DNA of 64,000 nt, taken from assembly GCF_001894805.1 (NCBI RefSeq), contig NZ_BCWX01000004.1, positions 62,001 to 126,000 on the forward strand, written 5' to 3'. A model generated the notes under the pieces. That model worked only from the letters and a program-made list of their open reading frames with translations. It was not told where the DNA came from and made no database searches. How positions within the stretch are numbered: the stretch's first letter is position 1; every line of letters begins with the position of its first letter. A program made the position numbers and the translations under genes. This DNA is from Rhodococcus globerulus NBRC 14531. GTDB lineage: Bacteria > Actinomycetota > Actinomycetes > Mycobacteriales > Mycobacteriaceae. This document shows positions 9,017 to 20,330 of the stretch, in pieces.

Positions 9017-9774
9017 GAGCCACTCCACACGGGAGAACGCTTCTCGGCAAATGCCGTGGCGCCTTCCTTGGCATCACGGGAAGCAAAGACCGGATCGATG
9101 AATTCGCGCTGCGCGACAAAAGCATCCGGGTCGGTGTACTTCGCGGACATCGCGAGGACCTGCTTGGTTGCTCGAACTGCCAATGGACCGTTTGCCGCCA
9201 CCCGCGCCGCAAGTTCACGTGCGACCGCCAGTGCTTGTCCAGGTTCGGCGAGCCGATTGACCAGCCCGTGATGATGCGCCAACGTGGCGCTGAGCGGGTC
9301 ACCGGTGATTGCGATCTCCATGGCCAGCTGATACGGCAGGATCTTGGGCAGACGCAGAAGACCGCCGGCGGCAGCGGCAAGCCCCCGCTTCACTTCGGGC
9401 AAGCCGAATTTCGCATCGGTAGACGCCACGATCAGGTCGGCCGCCAAGGCCAGTTCACAGCCGCCTGCCAGCGCCCAACCCTCGACTGCTGCGATCAGCG
9501 GCTTCGACGGCGGGGCCTCGGTCAATCCGGCAAATCCACGACCGGGGAGTGACGGCCGTTCTCCGCGCGCGAATCCCTTGAGATCCATACCGGCGCAGAA
9601 GGTTCCACCAGATCCGGTCAGAATGCCGATAGTGAGATCTGACCTCGCCTCGAACTCGTCGATCGCCGCAGCCAAGGCTTGTGCAAGTTCGAGGTTGACC
9701 GCATTCTTGGCCTCGGGTCGATTGAGTGTGATGACGGCGATGCCGTCGGCGAAGTCGGTGAGCACAACGCTCAT
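9013..9774 (-). CDS. Enoyl-CoA hydratase (crotonase)
   Basis: Crotonase of 253 residues. Oxyanion-hole motifs are FCAGMDLKGF near residue 61 and ALAGGCELALAADL near residue 105; the segment following resembles hydratase/isomerase proteins (KFGLPEVKRGL). The ATG follows AGGA with a 7-base spacer. It lies 38 bases after the MBL hydrolase gene and overlaps the next crotonase, so it belongs to the 12.4-6.4 kb leftward operon. Exact reaction unknown. Confidence 0.9.
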   Translation of the reverse strand: MSVVLTDFADGIAVITLNRPEAKNAVNLELAQALAAAIDEFEARSDLTIGILTGSGGTFCAGMDLKGFARGERPSLPGRGFAGLTEAPPSKPLIAAVEGWALAGGCELALAADLIVASTDAKFGLPEVKRGLAAAAGGLLRLPKILPYQLAMEIAITGDPLSATLAHHHGLVNRLAEPGQALAVARELAARVAANGPLAVRATKQVLAMSAKYTDPDAFVAQREFIDPVFASRDAKEGATAFAEKRSPVWSGS

Positions 9775-9812
9775 GTTCGGTTCCTACTTCCGTGATGAGA
9801 ATTTTTGAATGG

Positions 9813-10855
9813 TCACAGCGATCGAAGACTCCATCGCACGGGCGAACGGCCGGACGCGGTCACCCTCTCGCGCTTGGCCAACACAACCAGATGAGCGTGG
9901 GTTTCGCGGACTGCCAGGCGAAGTAGTCGCGGCGACATCTGATCGAACGGGCGAGACCAGGAGATCGTGCGCGACAGTTCCCAGGCCGTCGATTCGGGAT
10001 CGGCCGCAACGGCCGCAACGATTTCCGACAGCCTCGCCTCGTGATGTCCCATCAACTGACGTGCGCGATCGGCGATCCCGCGGAATCGATACTCGTGTGC
10101 GGGCAGCACCTCGCATTCACCCAAGGCTGTTGTTGCCTCGAGTGAGAGCAGGTAGCGATGCAGCGGATTCTCGAGTTCACCGGGAACCGTGGAGATGTTC
10201 GGACTGATCCGCGGCAGCATGTGATCACCGCTGAACAACAAGCCCCTGTCCTCTTCCACGAAGCAGAGGTGTCCGGGTGTGTGCCCCGGCGTCCATTGCG
10301 CGCGGAGATTCCATCCCGGTAGATCGAGTGGATCTCCATCGCCCAGAACAACGTCGATTGATTCATGCTCGCCGAACCGCACCAGATCGACCCGAGACGC
10401 GTCGAGTACTGCAGTCGGCGCTCCGAGTTCGGACAGTTGCACATTCCAGCCGGTGATGTCCTCGCGTGTCTGCTCGGGACCGTGGTATCCGAGTAGCGTC
10501 GCATCAGCCACATGCATTGCCAGTGTTGCGCCGCTGACTTGTCGAAGACGCGGCGCCAGACCGAAGTGATCGGGATGCAGGTGTGTGATTGCCGCATACC
10601 GCACTTCGGAAACGTGGTAACCGATCGACGCTATGCCGTCCACGAGAGCCTGCCACGACTGTTCGTGATCCCAACCGACGTCGATGAGTGCAAGTCCATG
10701 ATCGAGCGCGAGCGCGTAGACGAGCACGTAACGCAAGGGGTTGTCCGGCATAGGAACCGGAATCGACCACAAACCGTCCCGTACCTGTTCCACCGGCGGA
10801 AGAATGTTCTTCGCCCAGGCCTCGCGTTGTGCGACGCCGACGTCTTCGGTCACGA

Positions 10856-10859
<4 letters not shown>
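9813..10859 (-). CDS. Metallo-beta-lactamase-fold hydrolase
   Basis: MBL-fold protein of 348 residues. The dinuclear metal motif is THLHPDHFG, with His93, His95, Asp97 and His98; further ligand-type motifs are GHTPGHLCF and GDHMLPR. Members of this broad family hydrolyse thioesters, lactones or esters, so a CoA thioesterase or lactonase role would fit a CoA-ester pathway. The C-terminal roughly 100 residues are helical, as in the group sometimes annotated as beta-lactamase-like protein 2. The GTG start overlaps the ligase stop by 4 bases, so the two are translationally coupled. Confidence 0.85.
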
Positions 10860-12415
<1,556 letters not shown>

Positions 12416-12574
12416 ATCATGCTCCTGAGATTCGGCGGTACTGGAACAGTCGACCATCGCTATGGCCCGCGCCACAAAGACGAGTAGGCGCACCGAGCCA
12501 TAGCTCAGACCTATATCGGCAGGTCGAAGGATGTCATCACAGTCGAGACGGCATCATCTGGGAGAATTCGTCAG

Positions 12575-13519
12575 ATGCAGGCACCCGGGATGGACATTCG
12601 CAGCGCGCAGTACCTCGTTGCCGTTGTCGATCACGGCGGTGTCACCGCCGCCGCGAACGCACTGCACATCTCCCAGCCGTCGCTGTCACAGGCGGTGCGC
12701 AATCTCGAACGGACTCTCGGTTCCACACTGTTCGAGCGCACTGCACGAGGCTTGATCCCCACCGCTGCCGGAGCAGCCGTCGCCGACGCTGCTCGGACAC
12801 TACTGCGTGACGTCGCCAAGGCCGAGACCGCAGTCGCTGCGGTAATCGCACTGCAATCGGGTGAACTCACCATCGCTGTTCAATCCGACCTTGCGCTCGA
12901 CTCGGTCGCCGATCTGGCTGGTCAGCTTCACCGCACCGCTCCGGGTATCACCTTCTCCACAACCGCGGCGCCCAGCGCCCACGAGGTGCTGGCCTTGGTC
13001 CGGTCGGGCAGGTGCGAACTCGGTTTTCTCGAACGCGATCTCGCGGACGGACCGTCGGACGGCCTTCTCGAGATCGAGACCAGCGCTCAGGAGATGGTTC
13101 TGTCGATCCCACCGGCACTTGCGGTCGACCTTCCCGAACCGGTGCCCCGCGCGCCGATCGGGGCCTTGCCCATGATCGTCGAAACACGGACAAGCCGTCG
13201 CAGCTACCCGGTCGGAGGCGACTGGGGCCTCGTCAACGTCGTCGCCGAGGTCCCCGATCGCCTGGCCGTTCGTGAGATGGTCGGCCACGGTGTCGGCGCC
13301 GCACTACTGCCCCGCTCCATCGCCGAGCAGGACTCCCCCGCGGCGAGCGTTCGATCGCTGGACCCACCAGTCATCCGACGGACACGCATCGTCTTTCGTG
13401 ACGGTCCGTTGTCACCGGCTGCGGCGGCGCTGGTTTCGAATCTCCCTACCGCTCAGAGTCCTTCGACAAACATCTTCCCCAACGGTGACAATCTCTCCGG
13501 ATCGAACTCGATGCCGTAG
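12575..13519 (+). CDS. LysR-family transcriptional regulator
   Basis: LysR regulator of up to 314 residues; an internal ATG at 12590 (MDIRSAQYLV) is an equally likely start. The helix-turn-helix ANALHISQPSLSQAVRNLE is near the N-terminus. It is divergent from the ligase operon, with 159 bases between, the standard arrangement for a LysR activator and its target. The last roughly 22 codons run antisense through the 3' end of the convergent LysR gene at 13453; the expected family end is about residue 290, so this tail may be a neutral extension. Confidence 0.88.
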   Translation: MQAPGMDIRSAQYLVAVVDHGGVTAAANALHISQPSLSQAVRNLERTLGSTLFERTARGLIPTAAGAAVADAARTLLRDVAKAETAVAAVIALQSGELTIAVQSDLALDSVADLAGQLHRTAPGITFSTTAAPSAHEVLALVRSGRCELGFLERDLADGPSDGLLEIETSAQEMVLSIPPALAVDLPEPVPRAPIGALPMIVETRTSRRSYPVGGDWGLVNVVAEVPDRLAVREMVGHGVGAALLPRSIAEQDSPAASVRSLDPPVIRRTRIVFRDGPLSPAAAALVSNLPTAQSPSTNIFPNGDNLSGSNSMP

Positions 13520-14370
13520 GTCAGCGAGATCACTGGATTCAACGGGAAAATCTCGGCCCCTGACGCAGCTGCACGTTCGGCAAGCGAACGTTCCATGAAC
13601 GCCATACCCAAACCGGCGAGGACAAATTCCCCGACGGTTTCTCGCTGCGCAAGTTCTGTCGACATCCGTGTTCTGGCACCGGCAGCATGCAAGGAAGACT
13701 CGATGACGATCCGGGCCTGTGAGTGCTTCAGCACCCCGACCACGGGAAGATCAGGAAGCGCGGTCAACGAGACAGGCTCTCCCACAGTAGGTTTAATTCC
13801 ACGTGGCCAGACCGAGAGCGGCGCCTGCGGGGGAAGAGCAAGCCAGTAGTCGTTCACTCCGATGACGTGTGTCGACAGTTCAGACATCTCCGGTGGCCAA
13901 TAACTGAAAACCAGCTCGCACACCCCGTCAGCCAATACCTGTTCGGCGGTATCGCCGCGTGGGAGCTCGCTGACACGCACCGTGATTCCCGGGCAGCGTC
14001 GACGGAAATCGGCCACGATCCGCGCCACCGGCCCCTCCAGTCCCTGAGCGGCAGAGCAGATGTCCAGGCGGCCCTTTGGTTCGATATCCACCCCGATCGC
14101 AGCAGTGGACGCAGCTGCGCTACTTCGCATCATTTGCCGAGCGGGCCCGATCAGTGCGCGTCCGGCCGACGTCAAGACCAGACCCCGACCGACGCGGTGG
14201 AAGAGTTCGACGCCCAGTTCACGTTCGAGACCGCGAATACCTTGCGACAACGACGGCTTGGTCACCGACATGGACTGCGCCGCCGTCGCCAACGACATGG
14301 GCTGCGCTGCGCTCGCCAAGGACTCCCCGCCTGCAACGGCGAGAAAATACTCGATCTGACGTAGGTCCAC
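13453..14370 (-). CDS. LysR-family transcriptional regulator
   Basis: LysR regulator of 305 residues. The N-terminal region carries an unusual short Ala/Ser-rich repetition (AQPMSLATAAQSMSVTKPSL, about residues 21-40) inside the helix-turn-helix; the two similar 'AQ.MS' copies suggest a small in-frame duplication lengthening that region by about 10 residues. The rest is a normal effector domain. It is convergent with, and overlaps by 67 bases, the LysR gene at 12575. It lies 33 bases beyond the stop of the ACAD gene on the same strand. Confidence 0.87.
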   Translation of the reverse strand: MDLRQIEYFLAVAGGESLASAAQPMSLATAAQSMSVTKPSLSQGIRGLERELGVELFHRVGRGLVLTSAGRALIGPARQMMRSSAAASTAAIGVDIEPKGRLDICSAAQGLEGPVARIVADFRRRCPGITVRVSELPRGDTAEQVLADGVCELVFSYWPPEMSELSTHVIGVNDYWLALPPQAPLSVWPRGIKPTVGEPVSLTALPDLPVVGVLKHSQARIVIESSLHAAGARTRMSTELAQRETVGEFVLAGLGMAFMERSLAERAAASGAEIFPLNPVISLTYGIEFDPERLSPLGKMFVEGL

Positions 14371-14403
14371 CCGTCGACTTTACGACGGACACCAAAACGC
14401 GGT

Positions 14404-15594
14404 TCAGTTATACGAGCGCAACAGTCCCTTGCTGATGATCTGCTTCTGGATATCGCTGGTGCCCTCACCGATCAGCAGGAAGGGCGCCTCACGCATCAAG
14501 CGCTCGATCTCGTACTCCTTGGAGTACCCGTAACCGCCGTGAATACGGAAACTGTCCTGGGTGACTTCGGCACAGAACTCACTGGCCAGGTACTTCGCCA
14601 TACCGGCAGCAACGTCGTTTCGTTCGCCCGAGTCCTTGAGCCGAGCCGCATTCACCATCATCAGGTGGGCCGCTTCGACTTTGGTACCCATCTCCGCGAT
14701 ACGGAACGCGATGGCCTGATGCTCGGCAATCGGCTTACCGAATGTCTCACGCTGCTTTGCATACGTCACCGCAAGTTCGAAAGCACGCTGCGCGATACCG
14801 CACGCACGCGCCGCCACATTCACTCGGCCGACCTCGACACCATCCATCATGTGCCGGAACCCGACGCCGGGCTTGCCACCGAGAACCGCGTCCGCGCTGA
14901 TCTCGAAACCGTCGAAGACCATCTCGGTCGTGTCGATTCCCTTGTAGCCCATCTTCTCGATCTTGCCGGGGATGGTCAGGCCGGGAAGAACTTCACCGAA
15001 CCCCGCAGGCTTCTCGATCAGCAACGTCGTCAGATTGTTGTGCGCCTTCTCCGCGCCTTCGTCCGTCTTCACGAGCACAGCCACCAGAGTGGACGAACCA
15101 CCGTTCGTCAGCCACATCTTCTGCCCGTTCACCACGTAGTCGCCGGATTCGGTGCGTTTCGCCTTGGTCGAGATGGCGGCAACGTCGGAACCCAGAGCCG
15201 GCTCCGACATCGAGAAAGCACCGGTGAGCTCCCCGGTAGCCAGCCTCGGCAGGTAGTTCGCTTTCTGCTCCGGTGTCCCGTGCGCCGAAATCATGTGTGC
15301 CACTATGAAATGGGTGTTGATGACACCGGACACGCTCATCCAGCCGCGAGCCAATTCCTCGACGCACAGTGCGTACGTCAGGAGTGATTCTCCGATGCCA
15401 CCGAACTCCTCGTCGATCGTCAGACCGAACAGACCCATGTCTTTCATCTGCTTGACGATGTCCGTCGGATACGTGTCGGTGTGCTCCAGTTCTTGCGCGG
15501 CGGGAATCACCACACGATCGACGAATTCCCGCACGGCACCGATGATGTCGATCTGCGTCTCGGTCAATCCTGCAGTCTGCGCCAAACGCGTCAC
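14404..15594 (-). CDS. Acyl-CoA dehydrogenase
   Basis: FAD-dependent acyl-CoA dehydrogenase of 396 residues. It would introduce the alpha,beta double bond and pass electrons to ETF. Full three-domain length: the N-terminal helical domain, the FSMSEPALGSD flavin segment near residue 132, and the C-terminal domain with the catalytic-base position Glu377 in GEGTSDIQ. The sequence resembles short/branched-chain ACADs. It is divergent from the thiolase at 15818, with a 223-base shared promoter region containing an inverted repeat. Confidence 0.93.
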   Translation of the reverse strand: MTRLAQTAGLTETQIDIIGAVREFVDRVVIPAAQELEHTDTYPTDIVKQMKDMGLFGLTIDEEFGGIGESLLTYALCVEELARGWMSVSGVINTHFIVAHMISAHGTPEQKANYLPRLATGELTGAFSMSEPALGSDVAAISTKAKRTESGDYVVNGQKMWLTNGGSSTLVAVLVKTDEGAEKAHNNLTTLLIEKPAGFGEVLPGLTIPGKIEKMGYKGIDTTEMVFDGFEISADAVLGGKPGVGFRHMMDGVEVGRVNVAARACGIAQRAFELAVTYAKQRETFGKPIAEHQAIAFRIAEMGTKVEAAHLMMVNAARLKDSGERNDVAAGMAKYLASEFCAEVTQDSFRIHGGYGYSKEYEIERLMREAPFLLIGEGTSDIQKQIISKGLLRSYN

Positions 15595-15817
15595 TGTTCC
15601 ACCTGTTCATCGAGGGAGATCCTCCGACCATTCAATCCCCGAAACGCAAAGGTGTCAAAGTTCGACAACCATACGAATGGTTAGGGAAAAACTATGTCCG
15701 AGCAGCACTTCTACCGCTGTTGACAACCACGGCGCGCGTGCTGAATATTCGAGGGCGCGCGTTCGTATTTCTCTAAACGCACCTTCCTCGTCCACACTCT
15801 CCCGACAGGCGCATTCC
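15595..15817. promoter_or_regulatory. Divergent promoter region between ACAD and thiolase, with operator-like repeat
   Basis: No gene seen. A perfect inverted repeat AACCAT (15667-15672) and ATGGTT (15677-15682), spaced by 4 bases, is operator-like. A consensus -35 hexamer TTGACA occurs at 15720-15725 on the plus strand; a plausible -10 downstream is weak (GAATAT). The region would serve the ACAD leftward and the thiolase rightward. Confidence 0.4.
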
Positions 15818-17038
15818 ATGTATGACGCAGTCATCTGTGAACCCGTTCGTACGCCAGTAGGCGGCTTCGGCGGTGTCTTCAAAGACGTTCCGGTAACCAC
15901 GCTTGCAGCCACCGTGATGCGGGGACTGATCGAGCGGACCGGACTCCAGTCCGCCGATATCGACGACGTGGTCTTCGGTCAGGGTTACGCAAACGGCGAG
16001 GCCGCTGCCATCGGGCGCATCGCAGCACTCGATGCCGGCCTGGATATCTCGGTTCCCGGCATTCAACTCGACCGCCGTTGCGGATCCGGTCTGCAGGCAA
16101 TCATCTACGCGGCCATGCAGGTTCAGACCGGCATGAGTGACCTGGTGATCGCCGGCGGTGCCGAAAGCATGAGCGGCGTCGAATTCTATTCCAACGACAT
16201 TCGTTGGGGTACGAAGAAACCCTCGGTGGAGTTCCACGACCGCCTGGCCAAGCCCCGCACGAACTCGGGAGGCGTCAATTTCCCGGTCGAAGGCGGCATG
16301 ATCGAAACGGCCGAAAACCTGCGACGCGAATATGCGATCACACGCGACGAACAAGACCGCTACGCGCTTCGCTCGCACGAGCGTGCCGTGAACGCACAGG
16401 ACAAGGGATACTTCGACGAGGAGATCATTCCTGTCACCGTCCCATCCCGCCGCGGCGACGCGAAAGTTGTTACCCAGGACGAGCATCCGCGTCGAGATGT
16501 GCAACTGTCCGACCTCGCCGCACTGCGCCCGCTGCGTAGCCGCGTCGACCCGGACGCGACCGTTACCGCCGGAAATGCCTGCGGGCAGAACGACGGCGGC
16601 GCGGCGGCCATCGTCACCACGCCCGCCAATGCCGAACGACTTGGATTGCGCCCCTTCGCGAAGCTGGTCAGCTGGGGCGTCACCGGCGTCGAACCGAACC
16701 GCATGGGCATCGGCCCCGTTTCTGCGGTGGCAAAAGCGCTCTCACGGGTCGATCTACAACTCTCCGACATCGATTTGATCGAAGTCAACGAGGCATTCGC
16801 CGCTCAGGTCCTCGCGTGCGCCCGCGCCTGGGGTCTGAGCGAGACGGATCTCCTCGAACGGTTCAACGTCAACGGTTCCGGCATCTCACTGGGCCACCCC
16901 GTCGGCGCTACCGGCGGACGAATCCTCGCGAACCTGCTGCGTGAACTCGACCGTCGCCAGGGCCGCTACGGAATCGAATCCATGTGCATCGGCGGCGGCC
17001 AGGGCATCGCCGCGGTCTTCGAAAACCTACGACGATAA
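15818..17038 (+). CDS. Acetyl-CoA acetyltransferase (thiolase)
   Basis: Thiolase of 406 residues. The nucleophile is Cys88 in DRRCGSGLQA, the base is His360 in GHPVGATGG and the second Cys is Cys390 in MCIGGGQG. The frame is open far upstream, to 15293, but that part is antisense to the ACAD; MYDAVICEPVRTPVG is the family N-terminus, so the ATG at 15818 is right. Its motifs are of the PcaF/acetoacetyl-CoA thiolase style and differ from the thiolases at 1785 and 61179. It converges on the CoA-transferase gene with only 12 bases between stops. Confidence 0.93.
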   Translation: MYDAVICEPVRTPVGGFGGVFKDVPVTTLAATVMRGLIERTGLQSADIDDVVFGQGYANGEAAAIGRIAALDAGLDISVPGIQLDRRCGSGLQAIIYAAMQVQTGMSDLVIAGGAESMSGVEFYSNDIRWGTKKPSVEFHDRLAKPRTNSGGVNFPVEGGMIETAENLRREYAITRDEQDRYALRSHERAVNAQDKGYFDEEIIPVTVPSRRGDAKVVTQDEHPRRDVQLSDLAALRPLRSRVDPDATVTAGNACGQNDGGAAAIVTTPANAERLGLRPFAKLVSWGVTGVEPNRMGIGPVSAVAKALSRVDLQLSDIDLIEVNEAFAAQVLACARAWGLSETDLLERFNVNGSGISLGHPVGATGGRILANLLRELDRRQGRYGIESMCIGGGQGIAAVFENLRR

Positions 17039-17050
17039 AACGTTGGGGCG

Positions 17051-18259
17051 CTATCCGATCGATCCGTCTCGGTGAAGGTCGGCGATCTGATCGGCCGTGC
17101 GCCCCAACTCCGTCAGAATCGACTCGGTGTGCTGACCAAGGGAGGGCACATCACCCATCTTCATTTCCACGTCGGAGAAGGTCATCGGGGGTAGCACAGC
17201 GTCGATGGGCCCAACTTCTGTTCCCACGGATCGCCACCGCGAACGCTCGTCCAGCTGAGGGTGTTTCAGCAATCCGCCCATGTCGTTCAACGCTGCTGCG
17301 GGCACACCGGCAGCGGCCAGACGCTTATCCAGTTCTGCGGTCGAATACAGCCGCGAGAGTGATCCGACCATCTCATCCACCTCGGCTCGATTCTCGACCC
17401 GGACGATATTGGTGGCATATCGCGGATGATCCACCAGATCTTCCCGCCCGAAGACGTCAACCATGAGCGTCCGCCATCCGCGCTCATTCTGGACTCCGAT
17501 GAGGATCTCACCATCCGACGTCGGGAACGAATCGTACGGAACGATGGCCGCATGCCCGAGCCCGACTCGCGGAATCTGCTTGTCCGCATACATTTTCATG
17601 TACATCGGGTGGCCGAGCCACTCGACGGTCGCGTCGAACATCGACACGTCGACCGTTGCGCCTTTGCCAGTTCTCTCCCGACGGAACAAGGCACCCAGTA
17701 TCGATGTCAGCGCGTACATCCCGGCTGCGATGTCGGAAACCGGAACACCCGTTTTCGTAGCCGTCTCGGGTGTTCCGGTCACCGAGATCATTCCGGTCTC
17801 GGCCTGCACCAACATGTCGTACGCCTTGCGCTCACGACGTGGTCCGGCGCTGCCGTATCCCGACATGTTGATCACGATGAGCCGAGGGAACTCTGCTCGG
17901 AGCGTGTCCGCACCGAAGCCCAGTCGATCTGCAGCATCCGGGGCGAGGTTCTGCAAGAAGACGTCGGCTTCCGCGATGAGATCGAGCACGACTCGACGGC
18001 CGGACTCCGACTTGACGTCGACGGCAATCGATTCCTTGGAACGATTGAGCCACACGAAGTGCGAGCCCTGACCGCGCACCGCGTCGTCGTAGTGACGAGC
18101 GAAGTCGCCCTCACCCACCCGCTCGATCTTGATCACGCGAGCACCCATGTCCGCGAGATGCCGACTGGCGAGCGGCGCCGCAACGGCCTGTTCCAACGCC
18201 ACCACGGTAATCCCGTCGAGTGGGAGATCCGAATGCGACTGTCCCATGTCAGAGTCCAT
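17051..18259 (-). CDS. Family III CoA-transferase (CaiB/BaiF)
   Basis: CaiB-type CoA-transferase of 402 residues, moving CoA between acids through an aspartyl thioester. The catalytic Asp is Asp209 in DVSMFDATVEW; the N-terminal CoA-binding Rossmann region (LADMGARVIKIERVGEGD) is complete. It follows an SDR (21 bases) and an ACAD on the same strand. The ACAD/SDR/CoA-transferase trio is repeated at 38304-41497; this copy is clearly paralogous to the protein at 39102. Confidence 0.92.
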   Translation of the reverse strand: MDSDMGQSHSDLPLDGITVVALEQAVAAPLASRHLADMGARVIKIERVGEGDFARHYDDAVRGQGSHFVWLNRSKESIAVDVKSESGRRVVLDLIAEADVFLQNLAPDAADRLGFGADTLRAEFPRLIVINMSGYGSAGPRRERKAYDMLVQAETGMISVTGTPETATKTGVPVSDIAAGMYALTSILGALFRRERTGKGATVDVSMFDATVEWLGHPMYMKMYADKQIPRVGLGHAAIVPYDSFPTSDGEILIGVQNERGWRTLMVDVFGREDLVDHPRYATNIVRVENRAEVDEMVGSLSRLYSTAELDKRLAAAGVPAAALNDMGGLLKHPQLDERSRWRSVGTEVGPIDAVLPPMTFSDVEMKMGDVPSLGQHTESILTELGRTADQIADLHRDGSIG

Positions 18260-18280
18260 TCCTGAATTGAAGCACGCGCC

Positions 18281-19021
18281 TCAGATGTGGCGCCCGCCCG
18301 TAATTTCCAGGACGGTACCGGTCAGGTAGCTCGACATATCACTCGCGAGGAACACCACCACGGACGCAACCTCGGACGGTTCCGCGGCACGACCCATCGG
18401 AATTTCGGCCAGCTTGCTGTTCCAGACGCGCTCCGGCATCGCTTCGGTCATCGCAGTGCGAATCAGTCCGGGCTGGACGGCATTGACCCGAACATTCTTG
18501 AACGCAACCTCTTTGGCAGCAGCCTTCGTGAGACCGACGATTCCGGCTTTGGCGGCCGAGTAGTTGGTCTGACCCAACATGCCGACCTTGCCTGAGATCG
18601 ACGAGATGTTCACGATCGATCCCGTCTCACGCTCACGCATGCGGGCCGCGGCTGCGCGAGTTCCGTTCCAGGCACCCTTGAGGTGGACGGCAATCACGTC
18701 GTCGAAGTCCTGCTCCGTCATGTTCCGCATTGTCGCGTCACGTGTCATGCCGGCATTGTTGACCATGACATCGACTGGGCCGAAAGCGCTTTCAGCTAGA
18801 TCGAGCATTGCCTCGACCTGGTCGGAATGGCGAACGTCGCACGAGATGAACCGCGCCACGGAGTCGCCACCGAGCTCAGCTGCGGCAGCGACGCCGACAG
18901 TCTCGTTGATATCGCCGATCACCACGGTGGCGCCTTCTTTGATAAAGGTTCGGGCAATTTCGAACCCGATACCCTGTGCACCCCCGGTCACTACTGTCAC
19001 CTTGCCGTCCAACAGTCCCAT
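18281..19021 (-). CDS. SDR (3-oxoacyl reductase/hydroxyacyl-CoA dehydrogenase type)
   Basis: FabG-like SDR of 246 residues: TGGAQGIG at 12-19 and catalytic Ser141, Tyr154, Lys158 (YSAAK). It probably interconverts a 3-hydroxy- and a 3-ketoacyl-CoA. The ATG at 19021 follows GGAG with a 5-base spacer; a GTG at 19027 is possible. About 85% identical by eye to the SDR at 38304-39044, including the ending ITGGRHI/VTGGRHM and even the leader ACGAATGGAGT, which marks a recent duplication. Confidence 0.92.
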   Translation of the reverse strand: MGLLDGKVTVVTGGAQGIGFEIARTFIKEGATVVIGDINETVGVAAAAELGGDSVARFISCDVRHSDQVEAMLDLAESAFGPVDVMVNNAGMTRDATMRNMTEQDFDDVIAVHLKGAWNGTRAAAARMRERETGSIVNISSISGKVGMLGQTNYSAAKAGIVGLTKAAAKEVAFKNVRVNAVQPGLIRTAMTEAMPERVWNSKLAEIPMGRAAEPSEVASVVVFLASDMSSYLTGTVLEITGGRHI

Positions 19022-19060
19022 GTCCACTCCATTCGTCAGTTGAAGAAAGTACGTGCTGTA

Positions 19061-20233
19061 TTACTTCGCTGGCTTCTTCCCTTGCGACACAAGACCGCCG
19101 CCGAGTATCAACCGCTGAATTTCACTGGTTCCCTCGTACAGGCGCAGCAACCGCACTTCCCGATAGATCCGTTCGACAGGAACGCCCCGCATGTACCCGC
19201 TGCCACCGTGGATCTGGACAGCGAGGTCAGCTACGTTTCCGACCATCTCGGTGCAGTAGAGCTTTGCCGCAGACGGTCCGAGTCGACGGTCCTCGCCGCT
19301 GACGTAGCGCGCCGCAACCTCACGGACCATTGCCCGACCGGCCATCACACCTACTTGTTGATCTGCAAGCATCGCTTGGACCAATTGGAAGTCACCGATC
19401 ACAGTCCCACCCTGTTCCGTGACAGTGGCAAAGGCGACAGATTCGTCGAGGGCGCGCTGGGCTGCTCCCACCGACAATGCGGCAATATGAACGCGTCCAC
19501 GTGCCAAGGAAGTCATGGCAGCGCGATATCCGGTGTCTTCGTCGCCCCCGACCAGGGCCGATGCAGGGACGCGCACGTTGTCGAAGCTGACCTCGGAGGT
19601 CCAGGCACCTTCCTGACCCATCTTCTTGTCCTTCGGCCCCACCGTGACACCTTCGGTATCGGCCGGGACCAGGAAGACAGCGATACCGGGACCGTCGGAG
19701 TCGGCCGGACGCGTGCGTGCGAACACGACAAACAGTTGCGCTGTCGGGGCATTGGTGATGAACCGCTTGTTGCCGTTGATCACCCAGTCGCTCCCGGCGC
19801 GGACTGCCTTGGTCCGCAGGCCGGCGGGGTTGGATCCCGCGCCCGGTTCGGTCAGTGCGAAGGACGCGACTACCTCACCCGACGCGATGCGTTCGAGCCA
19901 TTCCGCCTTCTGCTCATCGGTGCCGAAGCCGACGAGTACCTGTCCGGCGATGCCGTTGTTGGTGCCGAACATCGAGCGCAGAGCAAGCGACGTGTACCCG
20001 AACTCCATCGCGAGTTCGACGTCTTGCGTGAGGTCGAGGCCCAGACCACCCCATTCCTGGGGAATGGCGTAACCGAACAGTCCGATATCGGCGGCCTTCT
20101 TCCGGATGTCCTCCGGAATTGCATCGGTATCGGCTATCTCCTGCTCACGAGGGACAACTTCCTTCCGGATGAATTCCCTTGCCGTCGCCAAGATATCGGC
20201 GAAGTCGTCCGCGTCGACCTGCATACCCACCAC
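19061..20233 (-). CDS. Acyl-CoA dehydrogenase
   Basis: ACAD of 390 residues with all three domains. The flavin/substrate segment is FALTEPGAGSNPAG and the catalytic-base position is Glu367 in LYEGTSEIQ. It heads the trio ACAD-SDR-CoA-transferase. Very similar along its whole length to the ACAD at 40307-41497 (shared runs such as GFGTDEQK versus NFGTDEQK and ARYVSGEDRR), so it is a paralogue made by block duplication. Substrate unknown. Confidence 0.93.
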   Translation of the reverse strand: MVGMQVDADDFADILATAREFIRKEVVPREQEIADTDAIPEDIRKKAADIGLFGYAIPQEWGGLGLDLTQDVELAMEFGYTSLALRSMFGTNNGIAGQVLVGFGTDEQKAEWLERIASGEVVASFALTEPGAGSNPAGLRTKAVRAGSDWVINGNKRFITNAPTAQLFVVFARTRPADSDGPGIAVFLVPADTEGVTVGPKDKKMGQEGAWTSEVSFDNVRVPASALVGGDEDTGYRAAMTSLARGRVHIAALSVGAAQRALDESVAFATVTEQGGTVIGDFQLVQAMLADQQVGVMAGRAMVREVAARYVSGEDRRLGPSAAKLYCTEMVGNVADLAVQIHGGSGYMRGVPVERIYREVRLLRLYEGTSEIQRLILGGGLVSQGKKPAK

Positions 20234-20330
20234 TCACCTTGCTCGTTCCACGTTAATGCGTCTTCCGAAGTCAATCCGGTCGAGCATTATGAGTCAAAGA
20301 CTTGAAAACGAACCGAAGGTAAGGCGATGC

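Noticed and set aside
15293..15817. N-terminal extension of the thiolase frame
   Set aside because: Antisense to the ACAD and not similar to any thiolase N-terminus; MYDAVICEPVRTP at 15818 is the family start.
18827..20305. 492-codon open frame on the plus strand
   Set aside because: Antisense to an intact ACAD and part of an SDR; composition typical of a shadow frame.
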